Positions 40,119 through 50,036 of a stretch of 64,000 nucleotides of DNA are shown piece after piece. The position numbers and the translations under genes are program-made. Source of the DNA: Tolypothrix campylonemoides VB511288 (GTDB lineage Bacteria; Cyanobacteriota; Cyanobacteriia; Cyanobacteriales; Nostocaceae); assembly GCA_000828075.3 (NCBI GenBank), contig JXCB02000001.1, positions 949,670-1,013,669 of the forward strand, read 5' to 3'. Under the pieces are notes generated by a model. It was given only the letters and a program-made list of their open reading frames with translations. It did no database searches and was not told the origin of the DNA. Position 1 is the first letter of the stretch. Each line of letters begins with the position of its first letter.

Positions 40119-40959
40119 GTTGCGCAATATACTTAAATTAAAGATTTTTTGTGGTAAAAATGCGAATGCCTGTTTGCAGGGCATAGTCTGGCACGAATAT
40201 GCCATAGTTCAATAGACTTATTACATGAATTACCCTCACCCTAAATCCCTCTCTTTAGCTTGGGAGAGGGATTTAGGGTGAGGGTGGCTCCCCGAATCCC
40301 AATTTTGGGAGAAGGGGTTGGGGATAAGGGGAAGTTTTACCTTTTGGCAAGAAGTCTAATTTATTTCCTCCTGCGTATTTAGAGACATTGCATACAACAT
40401 CTTTACAAAACTTATTATTTTGGCAAATGATCTGATCTCAACCGTTTTTGGTGCTGATGACCTGAGTTGCAAAGGATGATGACAAAAGACTGAAATTCTA
40501 ATGAAGCGGTGGCGATCGCGATTCGGGGTAGGCAAGAAAGCGCGATCGCCATGAAAATCAGTGCTGAGCTTTAGAGTAAAGCCTGCTGCCATAAGCGTTC
40601 TAGGCTTGTGCCTATCGCCGACACTCTAAGAAAAAACAAGTTTTGTATTCACGCTTACACATCAGCTTAATATAAACTGAATTCCTTGACGAGAGACAAA
40701 TATATCAATTGATAGAAGGTTGTATAAACAGTAAATAGTATTTTTAAAAGTTAGTGATAGCGATCGTTGTCAAAGTAAACAGCCTTAATAGTTTTTAGGC
40801 AGTCAATAAAACACCAAACGCTTCTTGAGCAGATAATGCTCAGTGCCCTTGTACTGAGCAAAATTAAGCTACAAGCGCATTTTTTGTGCTGAACATGATC
40901 TGGTGAAAGAGCATTTGAGAACGCTTCTATTTCCTACAAACATAAAATCGAGATAACCT
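40119..40959. repeat. Intergenic region with a 22-bp-arm palindrome
   Basis: A near-perfect inverted repeat, arms 40232-40253 and 40264-40285 (ACCCTCACCCTAAATCCCTC core), is followed by a second CCCAATTTTGGG stem. These are common in cyanobacterial intergenic DNA. A HIP1 site lies near 40516. No gene accepted in the remaining 840 bases. Confidence 0.6.
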
Positions 40960-43401
40960 ATGTCTGGCGAAAAAAGTCAAATAAAAAATAACGGTTTCAG
41001 TAATGGTAAGAAGATGCTTAAAGCTAAGCTTTCAACACTAACTGAACCGCAATCATCAGGTGTATCATCGCAGAATTTATCCATACCCAACAAAATTTAT
41101 AAAGAAACCTCTACAGAGACGCCTGATATAGTTTGTTTGTCTCATTTGCGTTGGAATTTCGTCTATCAAAGACCGCAACACCTTCTAAGCCGTTGCGCTC
41201 AAGGACGACGGGTTTTCTTCATTGAGGAGCCAATGTTTACAGACGAACCGTTGGGACGGTTGGATGTAAGCCAAGACAAGAATGGAGTCGTGGTTGTTGT
41301 TCCACACTTACCACAAGGTTTGAGTGAGGAAGCGGTAAACGCAGATCTAAAACTGCTGATTGATGCTTTGTTTGCAGAGCATAACATCCGCAAGTACATC
41401 TGTTGGTACTACACGCCGATGGCTATTCCATTTACACGCCACTTACAACCATTGGCAGTTGTCTACGATTGCATGGATGAGTTATCTGCATTCAAGAATG
41501 CGCCACCTGCTTTAAAGAACAACGAAGCCGAACTTTTCCGCCGTGCAGATTTGGTGTTTACAGGTGGACAAAGCCTTTACGAAAGCAAGGTGAACCAACA
41601 CCCCAACGTCTATGCCTTTCCCAGTAGTGTTGAAGTAGCGCATTTTGCACAAGCAAGAAATTCCCAAGGGTCAGAACCAGCAGATCAAGCGAATATTCCC
41701 CACCCGCGCCTTGGTTTCTTTGGAGTGATTGACGAGCGGATGGATATCGAACTGCTGACTGGGATTGCCGATGCACGTCCTGACTGGCATTTGGTCATGA
41801 TTGGACCTGTTGTGAAAATTGATCCCGCAAGTTTGCCACAGCGGGAAAATATCCATTATCTCGGTGGAAAAGACTATAAAGAGCTACCTGCATATTTGGC
41901 AGGGTGGGACTTGGCGATGCTGCCGTTTGCGCGTAACGAGTCAACTCGCTTTATTAGCCCAACAAAAACCCCAGAGTATCTTGCCGCAGGTAAGCCTGTG
42001 GTGTCTACCTCAATTCGAGATGTGGTGCGTCCCTACGGAGACTTGAAGCTGGTGCGAATTGCAGACACGGCTTCTGAGTTTGTCGCCGCCGCCGAAAAGG
42101 CTATGCAAGAAGACACCTCTGCATCAGGATGGTTAAGCCGGGTAGATGCCTTTTTGGAGCAAATTTCTTGGGATCGCACTTGGGGATCAATGATGCAATT
42201 GATAGACTCTGCCATTGCTGCACAAAAGGATGACAACAAAATGAACTCAAATCTGGCTATTGCTGGTAAACAAGCACCAAGCATTATTAACACAGACAAA
42301 GAGCCTGTATTTGATTACTTGATTGTCGGTGCGGGGTTTTCAGGAAGCGTCATTGCAGAACGGTTGGCAACTCAGTCAGGTAAGAAAGTGCTGGTTGTGG
42401 ACAAGCGATCGCACATTGGCGGCAATGCTTACGATCATTACGATGATCATGGCATCCTCGTACACAAATACGGTCCCCACATCTTTCACACCAACTCCCG
42501 CGAAGTCTTTGAATACCTCTCGCAGTTCACCGAATGGCGGGCTTACGAACATCGCGTCCTCGCCAGCGTAGACGGGCAACTTGTTCCCATCCCCATCAAC
42601 CTCGATACCATCAATAAACTCTATGGAATGAACCTGACTTCATTCCAGGTGGAGGAATTCTTCAAGTCAGTTGCAGAACCAAAAGAATACATCCGCACCT
42701 CAGAGGATGTGGTGGTAAGCAAAGTCGGTCGAGAACTGTATGAAAAGTTTTTCCGCAACTACACTCGCAAACAATGGGGACTCGACCCATCGGAACTTGA
42801 CAAATCAGTCATTGCCCGCATCCCCACCCGCACCAACCGCGACGATCGCTATTTCACAGATAGTTACCAGGCAATGCCCCGGTACGGTTTTACCCGGATG
42901 TTCGAGACGATGTTGGCACACCCCAACATCAAGGTGATGCTCAACACCGATTACCGTGAAATCGAGAAAGCAATACCTTGCGGTGAGATAGTTTACACTG
43001 GACCCGTTGATGAGTTCTTTGATTATCGCTACGGCAAACTACCGTATCGCTCGCTTGATTTCAAACACGAGACGCATAACACCTCGGTGTTTCAGCAAGC
43101 GCCAGTCATCAACTATCCAAACGACCACCTGTATACCCGCGTCACGGAGTTTAAGTACCTGACGGGACAGGAACACCACAAAACTAGTATTGTTTACGAG
43201 TTTCCCAAAGCAGAGGGAGACCCTTATTACCCCGTACCACGTCCAGAAAATCAGGAAATTTACAAGCAATACAAGGCGCTGGCTGATGAAACGCAAGGGG
43301 TGTATTTTGTCGGACGCTTAGCAACCTACAAGTATTACAACATGGATCAATGCGTTGCTCAGGCTTTATCTGTTTACAAACAAATCGCGGTTAAGGCTTA
43401 A
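40960..43401 (+). CDS. Fusion of a glycosyltransferase and UDP-galactopyranose mutase
   Basis: An 813-residue fusion. Residues about 50-425 are a GT-B glycosyltransferase (LSHLRWNFVYQRPQHLLSR, and the donor region SPTKTPEYLAAGKPVV). Residues about 448-813 are a UDP-galactopyranose mutase, with the FAD motif VGAGFSGSVIAERLA, IGGNAYDH, GPHIFHT and the late RLATYKYYNMDQ. The mutase makes UDP-galactofuranose and the transferase part could use a sugar made from it, for example in exopolysaccharide or glycolipid. The junction is in one frame, so it is a real fusion. GalE and galK genes are close by, supporting galactose metabolism. Confidence 0.88.
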   Translation: MSGEKSQIKNNGFSNGKKMLKAKLSTLTEPQSSGVSSQNLSIPNKIYKETSTETPDIVCLSHLRWNFVYQRPQHLLSRCAQGRRVFFIEEPMFTDEPLGRLDVSQDKNGVVVVVPHLPQGLSEEAVNADLKLLIDALFAEHNIRKYICWYYTPMAIPFTRHLQPLAVVYDCMDELSAFKNAPPALKNNEAELFRRADLVFTGGQSLYESKVNQHPNVYAFPSSVEVAHFAQARNSQGSEPADQANIPHPRLGFFGVIDERMDIELLTGIADARPDWHLVMIGPVVKIDPASLPQRENIHYLGGKDYKELPAYLAGWDLAMLPFARNESTRFISPTKTPEYLAAGKPVVSTSIRDVVRPYGDLKLVRIADTASEFVAAAEKAMQEDTSASGWLSRVDAFLEQISWDRTWGSMMQLIDSAIAAQKDDNKMNSNLAIAGKQAPSIINTDKEPVFDYLIVGAGFSGSVIAERLATQSGKKVLVVDKRSHIGGNAYDHYDDHGILVHKYGPHIFHTNSREVFEYLSQFTEWRAYEHRVLASVDGQLVPIPINLDTINKLYGMNLTSFQVEEFFKSVAEPKEYIRTSEDVVVSKVGRELYEKFFRNYTRKQWGLDPSELDKSVIARIPTRTNRDDRYFTDSYQAMPRYGFTRMFETMLAHPNIKVMLNTDYREIEKAIPCGEIVYTGPVDEFFDYRYGKLPYRSLDFKHETHNTSVFQQAPVINYPNDHLYTRVTEFKYLTGQEHHKTSIVYEFPKAEGDPYYPVPRPENQEIYKQYKALADETQGVYFVGRLATYKYYNMDQCVAQALSVYKQIAVKA

Positions 43402-43451
43402 GTTGTAGAGTAGGCAATGCCCACTTTTGTATGTGTCTTGGCGGTTAATAG

Positions 43452-43577
43452 AGCGGTTCTCGTTTGAGGGCAATACAAATCTTGTGAGGTGGGCTTCCAG
43501 CCCGCCCGGATATAGGACGGGCACCAATCCCATCCCACAAGAATCTAGAACTGTATTCCATTCAATTGAGAACCGCT
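43452..43577. repeat. MITE-like element with AGCGGTTCTC ends carrying the GGGCACCAA-type repeat
   Basis: AGCGGTTCTC at 43452-43461 is inverted as GAGAACCGCT at 43568-43577. Inside is a copy of the widespread segment CTTGTGAGGTGGGCTTCCAG...GGACGGGCACCAATCCCATCC, also seen near 62228 and 62455. It lies in the 273-base gap before the GH1 fusion. Confidence 0.65.
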
Positions 43578-43675
43578 ATAAAACCAACCGCACACCTTCG
43601 CATTCAAAGCAGCGTCTCCGACAGGAGAAGAACGCCAAGTAAAGAAAAACAGAATATTAAAATTGAGTTTAAAGT

Positions 43676-45904
43676 ATGACTTCCTTCAACTCAACACTCG
43701 AAAATCATTACTCAAAACTTCCTCCCTTGGAAGTTTGGGCTGGTGTGGAGTGTACAGTTAATCGTGTGGGTGATGAGTATTTCGACCAGTTAGAACGCAA
43801 CGGTCATGCAACGCGCTTGGATGACCTAGACTTATTTGCCGAACTAGGGATAAAGGCGATTCGCTACCCGGTGCTGTGGGAGCGAACTGCTCCCGACGGA
43901 TTGGAGAATGCTGACTGGTCTTGGGCGGATGAGCGATTAGGGCGATTGCGCGAACTGGGCATCAATCCGATTGTGGGATTAGTGCATCATGGTAGCGGAC
44001 CACGTCACACCAGCTTGGTAGATCCGGAATTTCCAGAAAAACTAGCTTTGTATGCCCGTGCAGTTGCCGAGCGCTATCCTTGGGTAACGCATTACACACC
44101 CGTGAACGAGCCACTAACAACGGCACGATTCAGTGGAATGTACGGTCACTGGTATCCTCACGGACGAGATGGGTTAACTTTCGCTCGTGCTTTGTTGGGG
44201 GAGTGCCGTGGAGTTGCCCTTTCGATGCAGGCAATCCGAGAAGTCAACCCCAATGCCCAACTTGTGCAAACCGACGATTTGGGTAAGATTTACAGTACGC
44301 CAAAGCTGGCGTATCAAGCAGAATTTGAGAACGAGCGCCGTTGGTTGAGCTTTGATTTATTGTGCGGTCGAATAACCCCGACTCATCCGATGTGGCGCTA
44401 CCTGCACAAGTGTGGCATCAGTGAGGCTGAACTTGATTGGTTTGTAGAAAATCCCTGTCCGCCAGATATCATCGGGATTAACCACTACCTGACGAGCGAT
44501 CGCTTTTTGGATGAACGCAAAGAACGCTATCCGACTAGTTCGCATGGGGGCAATGGGCGGGACGAGTACGCAGATATAGAGGCAGTGCGGGTTTGTGCTG
44601 AGGGTGCAGCAGGTCCGCGTAACTTGCTACTAGAAGCATGGGAACGCTATAAACTGCCCCTTGCTGTTACTGAAGCTCACCTCCACTGCACCCGCGAGGA
44701 GCAGCTGCGCTGGCTTTATGAGGTCTGGAATGCGGCGCTTCAATTACGAGATCAGGGTGTGGATATCCGCGCTGTCACTGCTTGGTCGCTCCTGGGCACC
44801 TACGATTGGAATAGCTTAGTGACTCGTTCGGTCGGCTACTACGAGTCAGGCGTGTTTGACTTGCGCTCGTCACGTCCCAGACCGACAGCAATTGCCAAGA
44901 TGATACGCGACCTATCCGCTGGGCACAAACCAGATCACCCGCTACTTGAGACACCCGGATGGTGGCATCGGCAAGAGCGGTTATTATACCCTGCGGTAAG
45001 TTGTTTAAAAGAAAGCAGTGTGCAGCCGGGAGTAGGGGGAGAAATGACTCCCTCATCTGCCTCATCTCCCCTAGCGATCGTGGGTGCGAGAGGAACCTTG
45101 GGAAGGGCTTTTGCGCGGTTGTGTGAACTGCGGGGGATCTCATACCGCTTGCTGACACGCCAAGAAATGGACATTGCCGATCCTGGGACAGTGAATGCTG
45201 TTCTAGCTGAGTTGAAGCCGTGGGCAGTTGTGAACGCTGCGGGATATGTGCGGGTGGACGATGCGGAACGCGAACCCCATGTTTGCCTGCGGGTGAACGC
45301 TGAGGGACCAGCGATTTTAGCTGCTGCTTGCGCTCAGCATAACGTGGCGCTGCTGACTTTTTCGTCAGACCTGGTATTTGACGGTGCTGTGTTCAACCCT
45401 TATATAGAAAGTGATACCGTTGCGCCCCTGAATGTATATGGGTGCAGCAAAGCTTTGGCAGAAAAGCTGGTATTGAAGGTTAATCCCGCATCACTGATCA
45501 TTCGTACCAGTGCGTTTTTCGGTCCTTGGGATGATTACAATTTCGTCACTATTGCCCTGCGTCAGCTCAGCGCTGGGAATTCTTTCGTCGCTGCTGAGGA
45601 TGCGATTATTTCGCCTACGTATGTGCCGGATCTTGTCCACGCTAGTCTCGATTTGTTAATTGACGGCGAAAGTGGTTTGTGGCATTTGGCTAACAAAGGT
45701 GCGATCGCATGGGCTGATTTGGCACGACTAGCGGCGAAAACAGCAGGCTTTAATCCTAGCAATGTGATTGCCCTGCCAACGCAAGAACTTGGTTTAACCG
45801 CTAAGCGGCCGAGTTACAGCGTTCTTGGTAGCAATAGAGGTGAGTTAATGTCATCTCTTGACAGTGCGATGTCTCGTTATTTTGATGAATGTCAACGATT
45901 TTAG
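43676..45904 (+). CDS. Fusion of a GH1-type glycosidase and an RmlD-like dTDP-sugar reductase
   Basis: A 742-residue fusion. Residues about 15-430 form a GH1-like TIM barrel with the acid/base in TPVNEPL (about 143) and the nucleophile region LPLAVTEAH (about 330), though the GH1 consensus around the nucleophile is loose. Residues about 462-740 form an RmlD-type short-chain reductase: VGARGTLGRAFARL, SSDLVFDG and YGCSKALAEK (YxxxK). RmlD makes dTDP-L-rhamnose. The gene follows the GT-UGM fusion and precedes galE, so it is part of a surface-glycan set. The pairing of these two activities in one chain is unusual but known in some cyanobacterial gene clusters of this kind, as far as I recall; treat with care. 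Confidence 0.82.
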   Translation: MTSFNSTLENHYSKLPPLEVWAGVECTVNRVGDEYFDQLERNGHATRLDDLDLFAELGIKAIRYPVLWERTAPDGLENADWSWADERLGRLRELGINPIVGLVHHGSGPRHTSLVDPEFPEKLALYARAVAERYPWVTHYTPVNEPLTTARFSGMYGHWYPHGRDGLTFARALLGECRGVALSMQAIREVNPNAQLVQTDDLGKIYSTPKLAYQAEFENERRWLSFDLLCGRITPTHPMWRYLHKCGISEAELDWFVENPCPPDIIGINHYLTSDRFLDERKERYPTSSHGGNGRDEYADIEAVRVCAEGAAGPRNLLLEAWERYKLPLAVTEAHLHCTREEQLRWLYEVWNAALQLRDQGVDIRAVTAWSLLGTYDWNSLVTRSVGYYESGVFDLRSSRPRPTAIAKMIRDLSAGHKPDHPLLETPGWWHRQERLLYPAVSCLKESSVQPGVGGEMTPSSASSPLAIVGARGTLGRAFARLCELRGISYRLLTRQEMDIADPGTVNAVLAELKPWAVVNAAGYVRVDDAEREPHVCLRVNAEGPAILAAACAQHNVALLTFSSDLVFDGAVFNPYIESDTVAPLNVYGCSKALAEKLVLKVNPASLIIRTSAFFGPWDDYNFVTIALRQLSAGNSFVAAEDAIISPTYVPDLVHASLDLLIDGESGLWHLANKGAIAWADLARLAAKTAGFNPSNVIALPTQELGLTAKRPSYSVLGSNRGELMSSLDSAMSRYFDECQRF

Positions 45905-45949
45905 ATTTTTGTCATCAAGTCGCGCCGAGGAGACCCGCCTTTGCGTAAG

Positions 45950-46128
45950 TAAGGTGGGGAGGAATCGGCGCGACGGGATTGGGGATTGGGGATTAGGGAT
46001 TGGGTTGGAGTCCCAAATCCCAATTAAAAAGTCCCAATCACTGGAATAGGATCCAGTACAATCTCCATCCTCAATTCCTCAAGGGTCCCCAGTCCCTAAT
46101 CCCTAGTCCCCAGTCCCCGTAGTACAGT
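45950..46128. repeat. Low-complexity GGGATTGGG/CCCAATCCC repeats before galE
   Basis: GGGATTGGGGATTGGGGATT near 45977 and CCCAGTCCC/CCCTAATCCC near 46088-46118 form imperfect inverted repeats; the same degenerate tract occurs near 23155. The galE start lies at its right edge. Confidence 0.6.
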
Positions 46129-46129
46129 T

Positions 46130-47116
46130 ATGGCAACCATTTTAGTCACAGGTGGAGCAGGATATATTGGCTCCCATGCAGTATTAGCTCTAAAAAATGC
46201 AGGTTATGAAGTCATTGTTCTTGATAATTTGTCCAATGGACATCGAGAACTTGTAGAACAGGTTTTGCAGGTAAAGTTGATTGTTGGTGATACGAGCGAT
46301 CGCGCTCTTTTAGATAACATATTTACAACCCACAATATAGCTGCGGTAATGCATTTTGCCGCTTACATTGCCGTGGGTGAATCTGTCACTGAGCCAGCCA
46401 AATATTACCAGAATAACGTCGCAGGCACTCTGACGCTTTTAGAAGCAATGCTTGCTGCTTCCATCAACAAGTTTATCTTTTCTTCTACTTGCGCTCTTTA
46501 TGGTGTGCCGAAGTTTGTGCCGCTGACTGAAGACCATCCTCAAGACCCCATCAGTCCCTATGCAACTACCAAATGGATGGTAGAACGAATATTATCTGAT
46601 TTCGATACGGCTTACAATCTCAAGTCTGTTCGTTTCCGCTACTTTAACGCCGCAGGTGCTGACCCAAATGGGTTATTGGGGGAAGACCACGAACCAGAAA
46701 CTCACCTGATACCACTGGTGCTCATGGCTGCTTTGGGTAAGCGCGAATCGATTTTGATTTTCGGTACTGATTACCCTACAGCTGACGGTACTTGCATTCG
46801 AGATTACATTCACGTAACCGACTTGGCGCAAGCACATGTTTTGGGTTTGGAGTATCTACTCAAAGGAGGAGATAGCGAAGTCTTTAATTTAGGGAATGGC
46901 AGTGGGTTTTCAGTTAGAGAAGTCATCGAAAGTGCAAAGGAAGTCACAGGAGGTGAAATCAAAATAGAGGAGCGCGACAGAAGACCCGGCGACCCGCCTA
47001 TTTTAGTTGGCAGCAGCGACAAAGCAAGTAAAGTTTTGGGTTGGCGTCCCCAATACCCAAACATTAAGGACATCCTCACCCACGCTTGGCAGTGGCATCA
47101 GCGACGACACGGGTAG
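46130..47116 (+). CDS. galE: UDP-glucose 4-epimerase
   Basis: A 328-residue extended SDR enzyme interconverting UDP-glucose and UDP-galactose. The NAD motif GGAGYIGSHA (8-17), SSTCALYG and SPYATTK (YxxxK catalytic pair) are present. Its product feeds the UDP-galactopyranose mutase upstream and the galK product across the broken kinase fragment, so this set is a small galactose supply hub. Full length. Confidence 0.95.
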   Translation: MATILVTGGAGYIGSHAVLALKNAGYEVIVLDNLSNGHRELVEQVLQVKLIVGDTSDRALLDNIFTTHNIAAVMHFAAYIAVGESVTEPAKYYQNNVAGTLTLLEAMLAASINKFIFSSTCALYGVPKFVPLTEDHPQDPISPYATTKWMVERILSDFDTAYNLKSVRFRYFNAAGADPNGLLGEDHEPETHLIPLVLMAALGKRESILIFGTDYPTADGTCIRDYIHVTDLAQAHVLGLEYLLKGGDSEVFNLGNGSGFSVREVIESAKEVTGGEIKIEERDRRPGDPPILVGSSDKASKVLGWRPQYPNIKDILTHAWQWHQRRHG

Positions 47117-47138
47117 TGTGAACTTTACACAGTTTTGG

Positions 47139-47651
47139 CTAGCGTAGCGACATATCGGCAAGGTTGGCGACGGCTGCAACTAAGGCGGCAGGATTCACTG
47201 GCTTGGGAATATGCTGTTGAAATCCGGCGGCAATTGCCTGTTGGTAATCAACATCACCTGCATAAGCCGTTAGGGCGAGCCTCCTGCGGAGGAGCTTCGC
47301 TAACGCTGGAATTTGCCCTCCCAGTTCTGGAGGCATTGCTCTGATTTGACGCATCAGCATATAGCCGTTTACTTCAGGCATTCCGATGTCGCTTACCAGC
47401 ACATTTGGTTTAAACTGAGTGAGGGGTTGTAGTGCTTCAGTTGCCGATGCTACCTGTGTCACTTCTGCTCCAGACTGCTGTAGAATGAAAGCAATCAACT
47501 CTCGTGTATCTACCTCATCATCCACAACCAGAACTTTCAGCCCATTTAAATCGGGAAACTCATCAGGCTGTCTATCACTCTGTTGCTCATGTAGATGAAT
47601 CTTCATCAGCGGCAGAGTGGCTGTAAAGGTTGCTCCCTGTCCTTCACCCAA
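47139..47651 (-). pseudogene. C-terminal fragment of a hybrid histidine kinase with a 10-residue repeat insertion in its receiver
   Basis: The 170 codons start inside the ATPase part (GEGQGATFTATLPL, the last strand) and hold one receiver domain with the phospho-site in VSDIGMP, closely related to the end of the hybrid kinase at 54334-56811. The rest of the kinase is missing upstream. A palindromic piece (about 47279-47310, plus strand CCTCCTGCGGAGGAGC) inserts about 10 residues (AKLLRRRLAL) into the receiver between PA and LTAYAG. It has no promoter of its own visible, so it is read as a dying gene. Confidence 0.75.
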
Positions 47652-47913
47652 ACTTTCTGCCTTTGCCGCGTTTTTGTAGGGTTGGTTCTGGCGAATGCGA
47701 CAGATCAGGAATCAGTTGGCTCATTTGCCGTTGCCTAAGCACTGCTGTCTTCCTGGACTTCACTTTTTGAAAAGGCAATTGCATCGGCGGCTTAAGCAAA
47801 ATTTAACACTGATTATCTTATTATTTAATATATTTAGGGCTTGCTGAAAAAGTCTTCAAAAAGCAGTATGAGGGTTGATTGGTTGCTCAACAAACATTAA
47901 ATATAAGCGTATA

Positions 47914-48936
47914 TTATTTGCAAAAGTGTAATTCATAAATTTGATTAATGGAAAACGAGAAAAAAGGTTTTGTTTCCAAAAATAGACATAAAAAAGCATA
48001 AAACAGCCGTGAGAGGTGAGTGGAAAGATTCATAACTAAAAAAGTAATAGCAATTGCAGTTTCAGAGGTATTAGCACGTTTCGCCATCACTCTACCCAGA
48101 CTAAATCGTCTTTTAGCTTGTCCAAACTTTCCCTCAATATGATTACGAATCTTCTCGGATTCTAAATCTTGTTTCTTTTTTTCTTTACTCACATTGGCAG
48201 GAGGTCTTCCCAGGGGAGGTCCACTAATTTTAATGCCTCGCTCTTTGCACCAAGCTCGATTTTCTTTTGTACGATAGATTTTATCAACATGAACAGATTC
48301 TGGATAATAACCAGTGTAGTTTTTATATGCTTCTATTTGTGTTTTCAAATCTCCTGATTCATTAAAGTTATCCCAACTAATATGGTCTAGAAATACATAT
48401 CCATCAAAGCAGCTAGCCGATAATTTTGCGCCGAATTCAACTGACTTCCCGGCTTTTCCTCGTACTATTGGACGAACATGTGGTTGACTTAAACTAACAA
48501 TACGGTCATCAATACTTTGTTTTTTATTTTCATACAACCAGAGTTGTTGACGATAGACTTCTGAAACCACTAATAACATCTTATATTGTCTTTTACTTAG
48601 ACTCTCAAGAGTCGCACCTAAGAGAATTAACTGCTCAATATAAGATAAGTTCCTTTTAATATATTGAAGTTGTTTTTTAATTGCTTTTCTTCTTTCTTTT
48701 TGCGACACACGACGTTTCTTCGCTACCTCCAGATAGTCAATTCTTGCTATTTCCCGATAGGTTCTTGGTTTCTTCTTTAATTGTCCCTTTATCTGTTCAT
48801 AAAGAGAATCTATAATTCTTTCTGTCTGCTTTCTTGCTTGATTTAATAGTTCTAAGTCCGTCGGATAACTAATATCACCTGGTGCACAAGTTGCATCTAA
48901 TATTAATTTTCCACGATTTTTAGGTTCACCCTCCAA
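47914..48936 (-). CDS. Transposase, DDE C-terminal part (second frame)
   Basis: A 340-residue frame with a DDE-type transposase core (GKLILDATCAPGDISYPTD holding an early acidic residue, VFLDHISWDNF, VHVDKIYRTKENRAW and KEKKKQDLESEKIRNHIEGKFG with the last acidic residue). It continues the upstream frame without a proper start: upstream codons stay open back to about 49020, where an A10 tract (49008-49017) joins the N-terminal frame by a shift. So both halves probably form one protein by slippage, or one base was gained. Confidence 0.85.
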   Translation of the reverse strand: MEGEPKNRGKLILDATCAPGDISYPTDLELLNQARKQTERIIDSLYEQIKGQLKKKPRTYREIARIDYLEVAKKRRVSQKERRKAIKKQLQYIKRNLSYIEQLILLGATLESLSKRQYKMLLVVSEVYRQQLWLYENKKQSIDDRIVSLSQPHVRPIVRGKAGKSVEFGAKLSASCFDGYVFLDHISWDNFNESGDLKTQIEAYKNYTGYYPESVHVDKIYRTKENRAWCKERGIKISGPPLGRPPANVSKEKKKQDLESEKIRNHIEGKFGQAKRRFSLGRVMAKRANTSETAIAITFLVMNLSTHLSRLFYAFLCLFLETKPFFSFSINQIYELHFCK

Positions 48937-48979
48937 GTTCGTCAGTCCAAAGAGTGGCTCTGGCGCACGTGTGGCATCA

Positions 48980-49444
48980 TCACTTATTTCTCTTTCTTTT
49001 TCTTCTATTTTTTTTTTCAGATGGTTGAGAAGATGTTGTTTCTAACATCCTTTTCACCATTTCTTGATTCACTTTATTTACTAGATTTACACTTATTCTT
49101 TCACGGAAGTAAACTAGCATTGATGCATTAAACGGAGCTTCATTACTATAGGACGACATTCCTATAAAGTACTGGAGATAAGGGTTCTCCTTGATTTGCT
49201 CTAGTGTTTCGCGATCGCTTACTCCAAGTTTCTCTTTAATTATTAGTGCCCCTAATGCCATCCGGAATGATTTAGCCGGTGCCCCCATTTCTTCATCAAA
49301 TTTTGATGCATATTCCTCTTCAAATTCTGACCATGGTATTAGCCTTGCCATTATTACCCAACGATTATCAGAAGATAATTTTCCCTCAAAGGTCAGTTCA
49401 AAGTTTTCCGGTGGAATTGGCGGTTGCTCTTGTTTCCTGTACAT
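48980..49444 (-). CDS. Transposase, N-terminal part (DUF772-type), first frame
   Basis: A 154-residue frame: FELTFEGKLSSDNRWVIMARLIPW, then GAPAKSFRMALGALIIKEKLG and YLQYFIGMSSYSNEAPFNAS, the N-terminal helical part typical of IS5-group transposases. It ends in a lysine/arginine tail encoded by an A-rich tract whose A10 run changes frame against the DDE part. The active DDE residues lie in the next frame. Confidence 0.85.
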   Translation of the reverse strand: MYRKQEQPPIPPENFELTFEGKLSSDNRWVIMARLIPWSEFEEEYASKFDEEMGAPAKSFRMALGALIIKEKLGVSDRETLEQIKENPYLQYFIGMSSYSNEAPFNASMLVYFRERISVNLVNKVNQEMVKRMLETTSSQPSEKKNRRKRKRNK

Positions 49445-49649
49445 GGTTACTAATTATACCGTTTGTCTTGACTAACCATGGTCATACAAGGTTTTTGAGC
49501 TATTCTATCCCTTTTTCTTGCACTTAACAAGACGTATAAAGTTTACAATCTGCACAGTGTTGTCTTTTTCTACTTTTTCAGCAAGCCCTATTTAATCTTC
49601 TACCAACTGGCGCAAGCACTTCTCTATCTTTTGATTTAATTTTTGACCT

Positions 49650-50036
49650 TTATTGATTAATCTGTTGTGTCGGCATTCCCACACTATCGCCAGCTTTAGA
49701 GGGCCATCTCACAGTCAAAATAGTAGATTCAGACTCAGCAACCCAACAATGCGGCACACCTGCACACCAAAGAACGTAGTCGCCCTCACGAGATAGTACT
49801 ATATCTCCGTCCTCAAATTGAAGGCGAAATTGTCCCTTGATCAGGATGGAAAGGGTAGCGGCTTGGTTATTGACTGCCCACTCGGTTCTACTGTCTCCTA
49901 CTTTGTGGACAGCCCATTTCACTTCTAGGTCTTCAGTCGATCGCGGATCTTCACTTGGGGTGATAAAGTGACCAAGAAACCATCCCCAGCGTTTCGCGCC
50001 TTCGTTAACAGCGTTACCAAAAACTACTTTAGTCAT
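49650..50036 (-). CDS. Cupin-domain protein
   Basis: A 128-residue single cupin domain with the barrel core AATLSILIKGQFRLQF, GDYVLWCAGVPHCW (histidine of cupin motif 2) and TILTVRWPS. Cupins bind metals or small ligands and include sensors and small dioxygenases. The start codon sits in a heptanucleotide repeat array. It lies between the insertion sequence and galK, so a link with sugar metabolism is possible but unproven. Confidence 0.8.
   Translation of the reverse strand: MTKVVFGNAVNEGAKRWGWFLGHFITPSEDPRSTEDLEVKWAVHKVGDSRTEWAVNNQAATLSILIKGQFRLQFEDGDIVLSREGDYVLWCAGVPHCWVAESESTILTVRWPSKAGDSVGMPTQQINQ

Larger units (their letters stand above)
47836..49589. mobile_element. 1.75 kb insertion sequence, IS5-group-like, with 18-bp terminal repeats and ATTT target duplication
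   Basis: Ends are perfect 18-bp inverted repeats, AGGGCTTGCTGAAAAAGT at 47836-47853 and its complement at 49572-49589. The flanks 47832-47835 and 49590-49593 both read ATTT, a 4-base target duplication. The two transposase frames inside are on the minus strand. The intact ends suggest recent insertion next to a broken kinase fragment. Confidence 0.9.

Noticed and set aside
40356-40592. 78-codon minus-strand frame
   Set aside because: Low complexity, contains HIP1 sites, no homologous motif; taken as noncoding.
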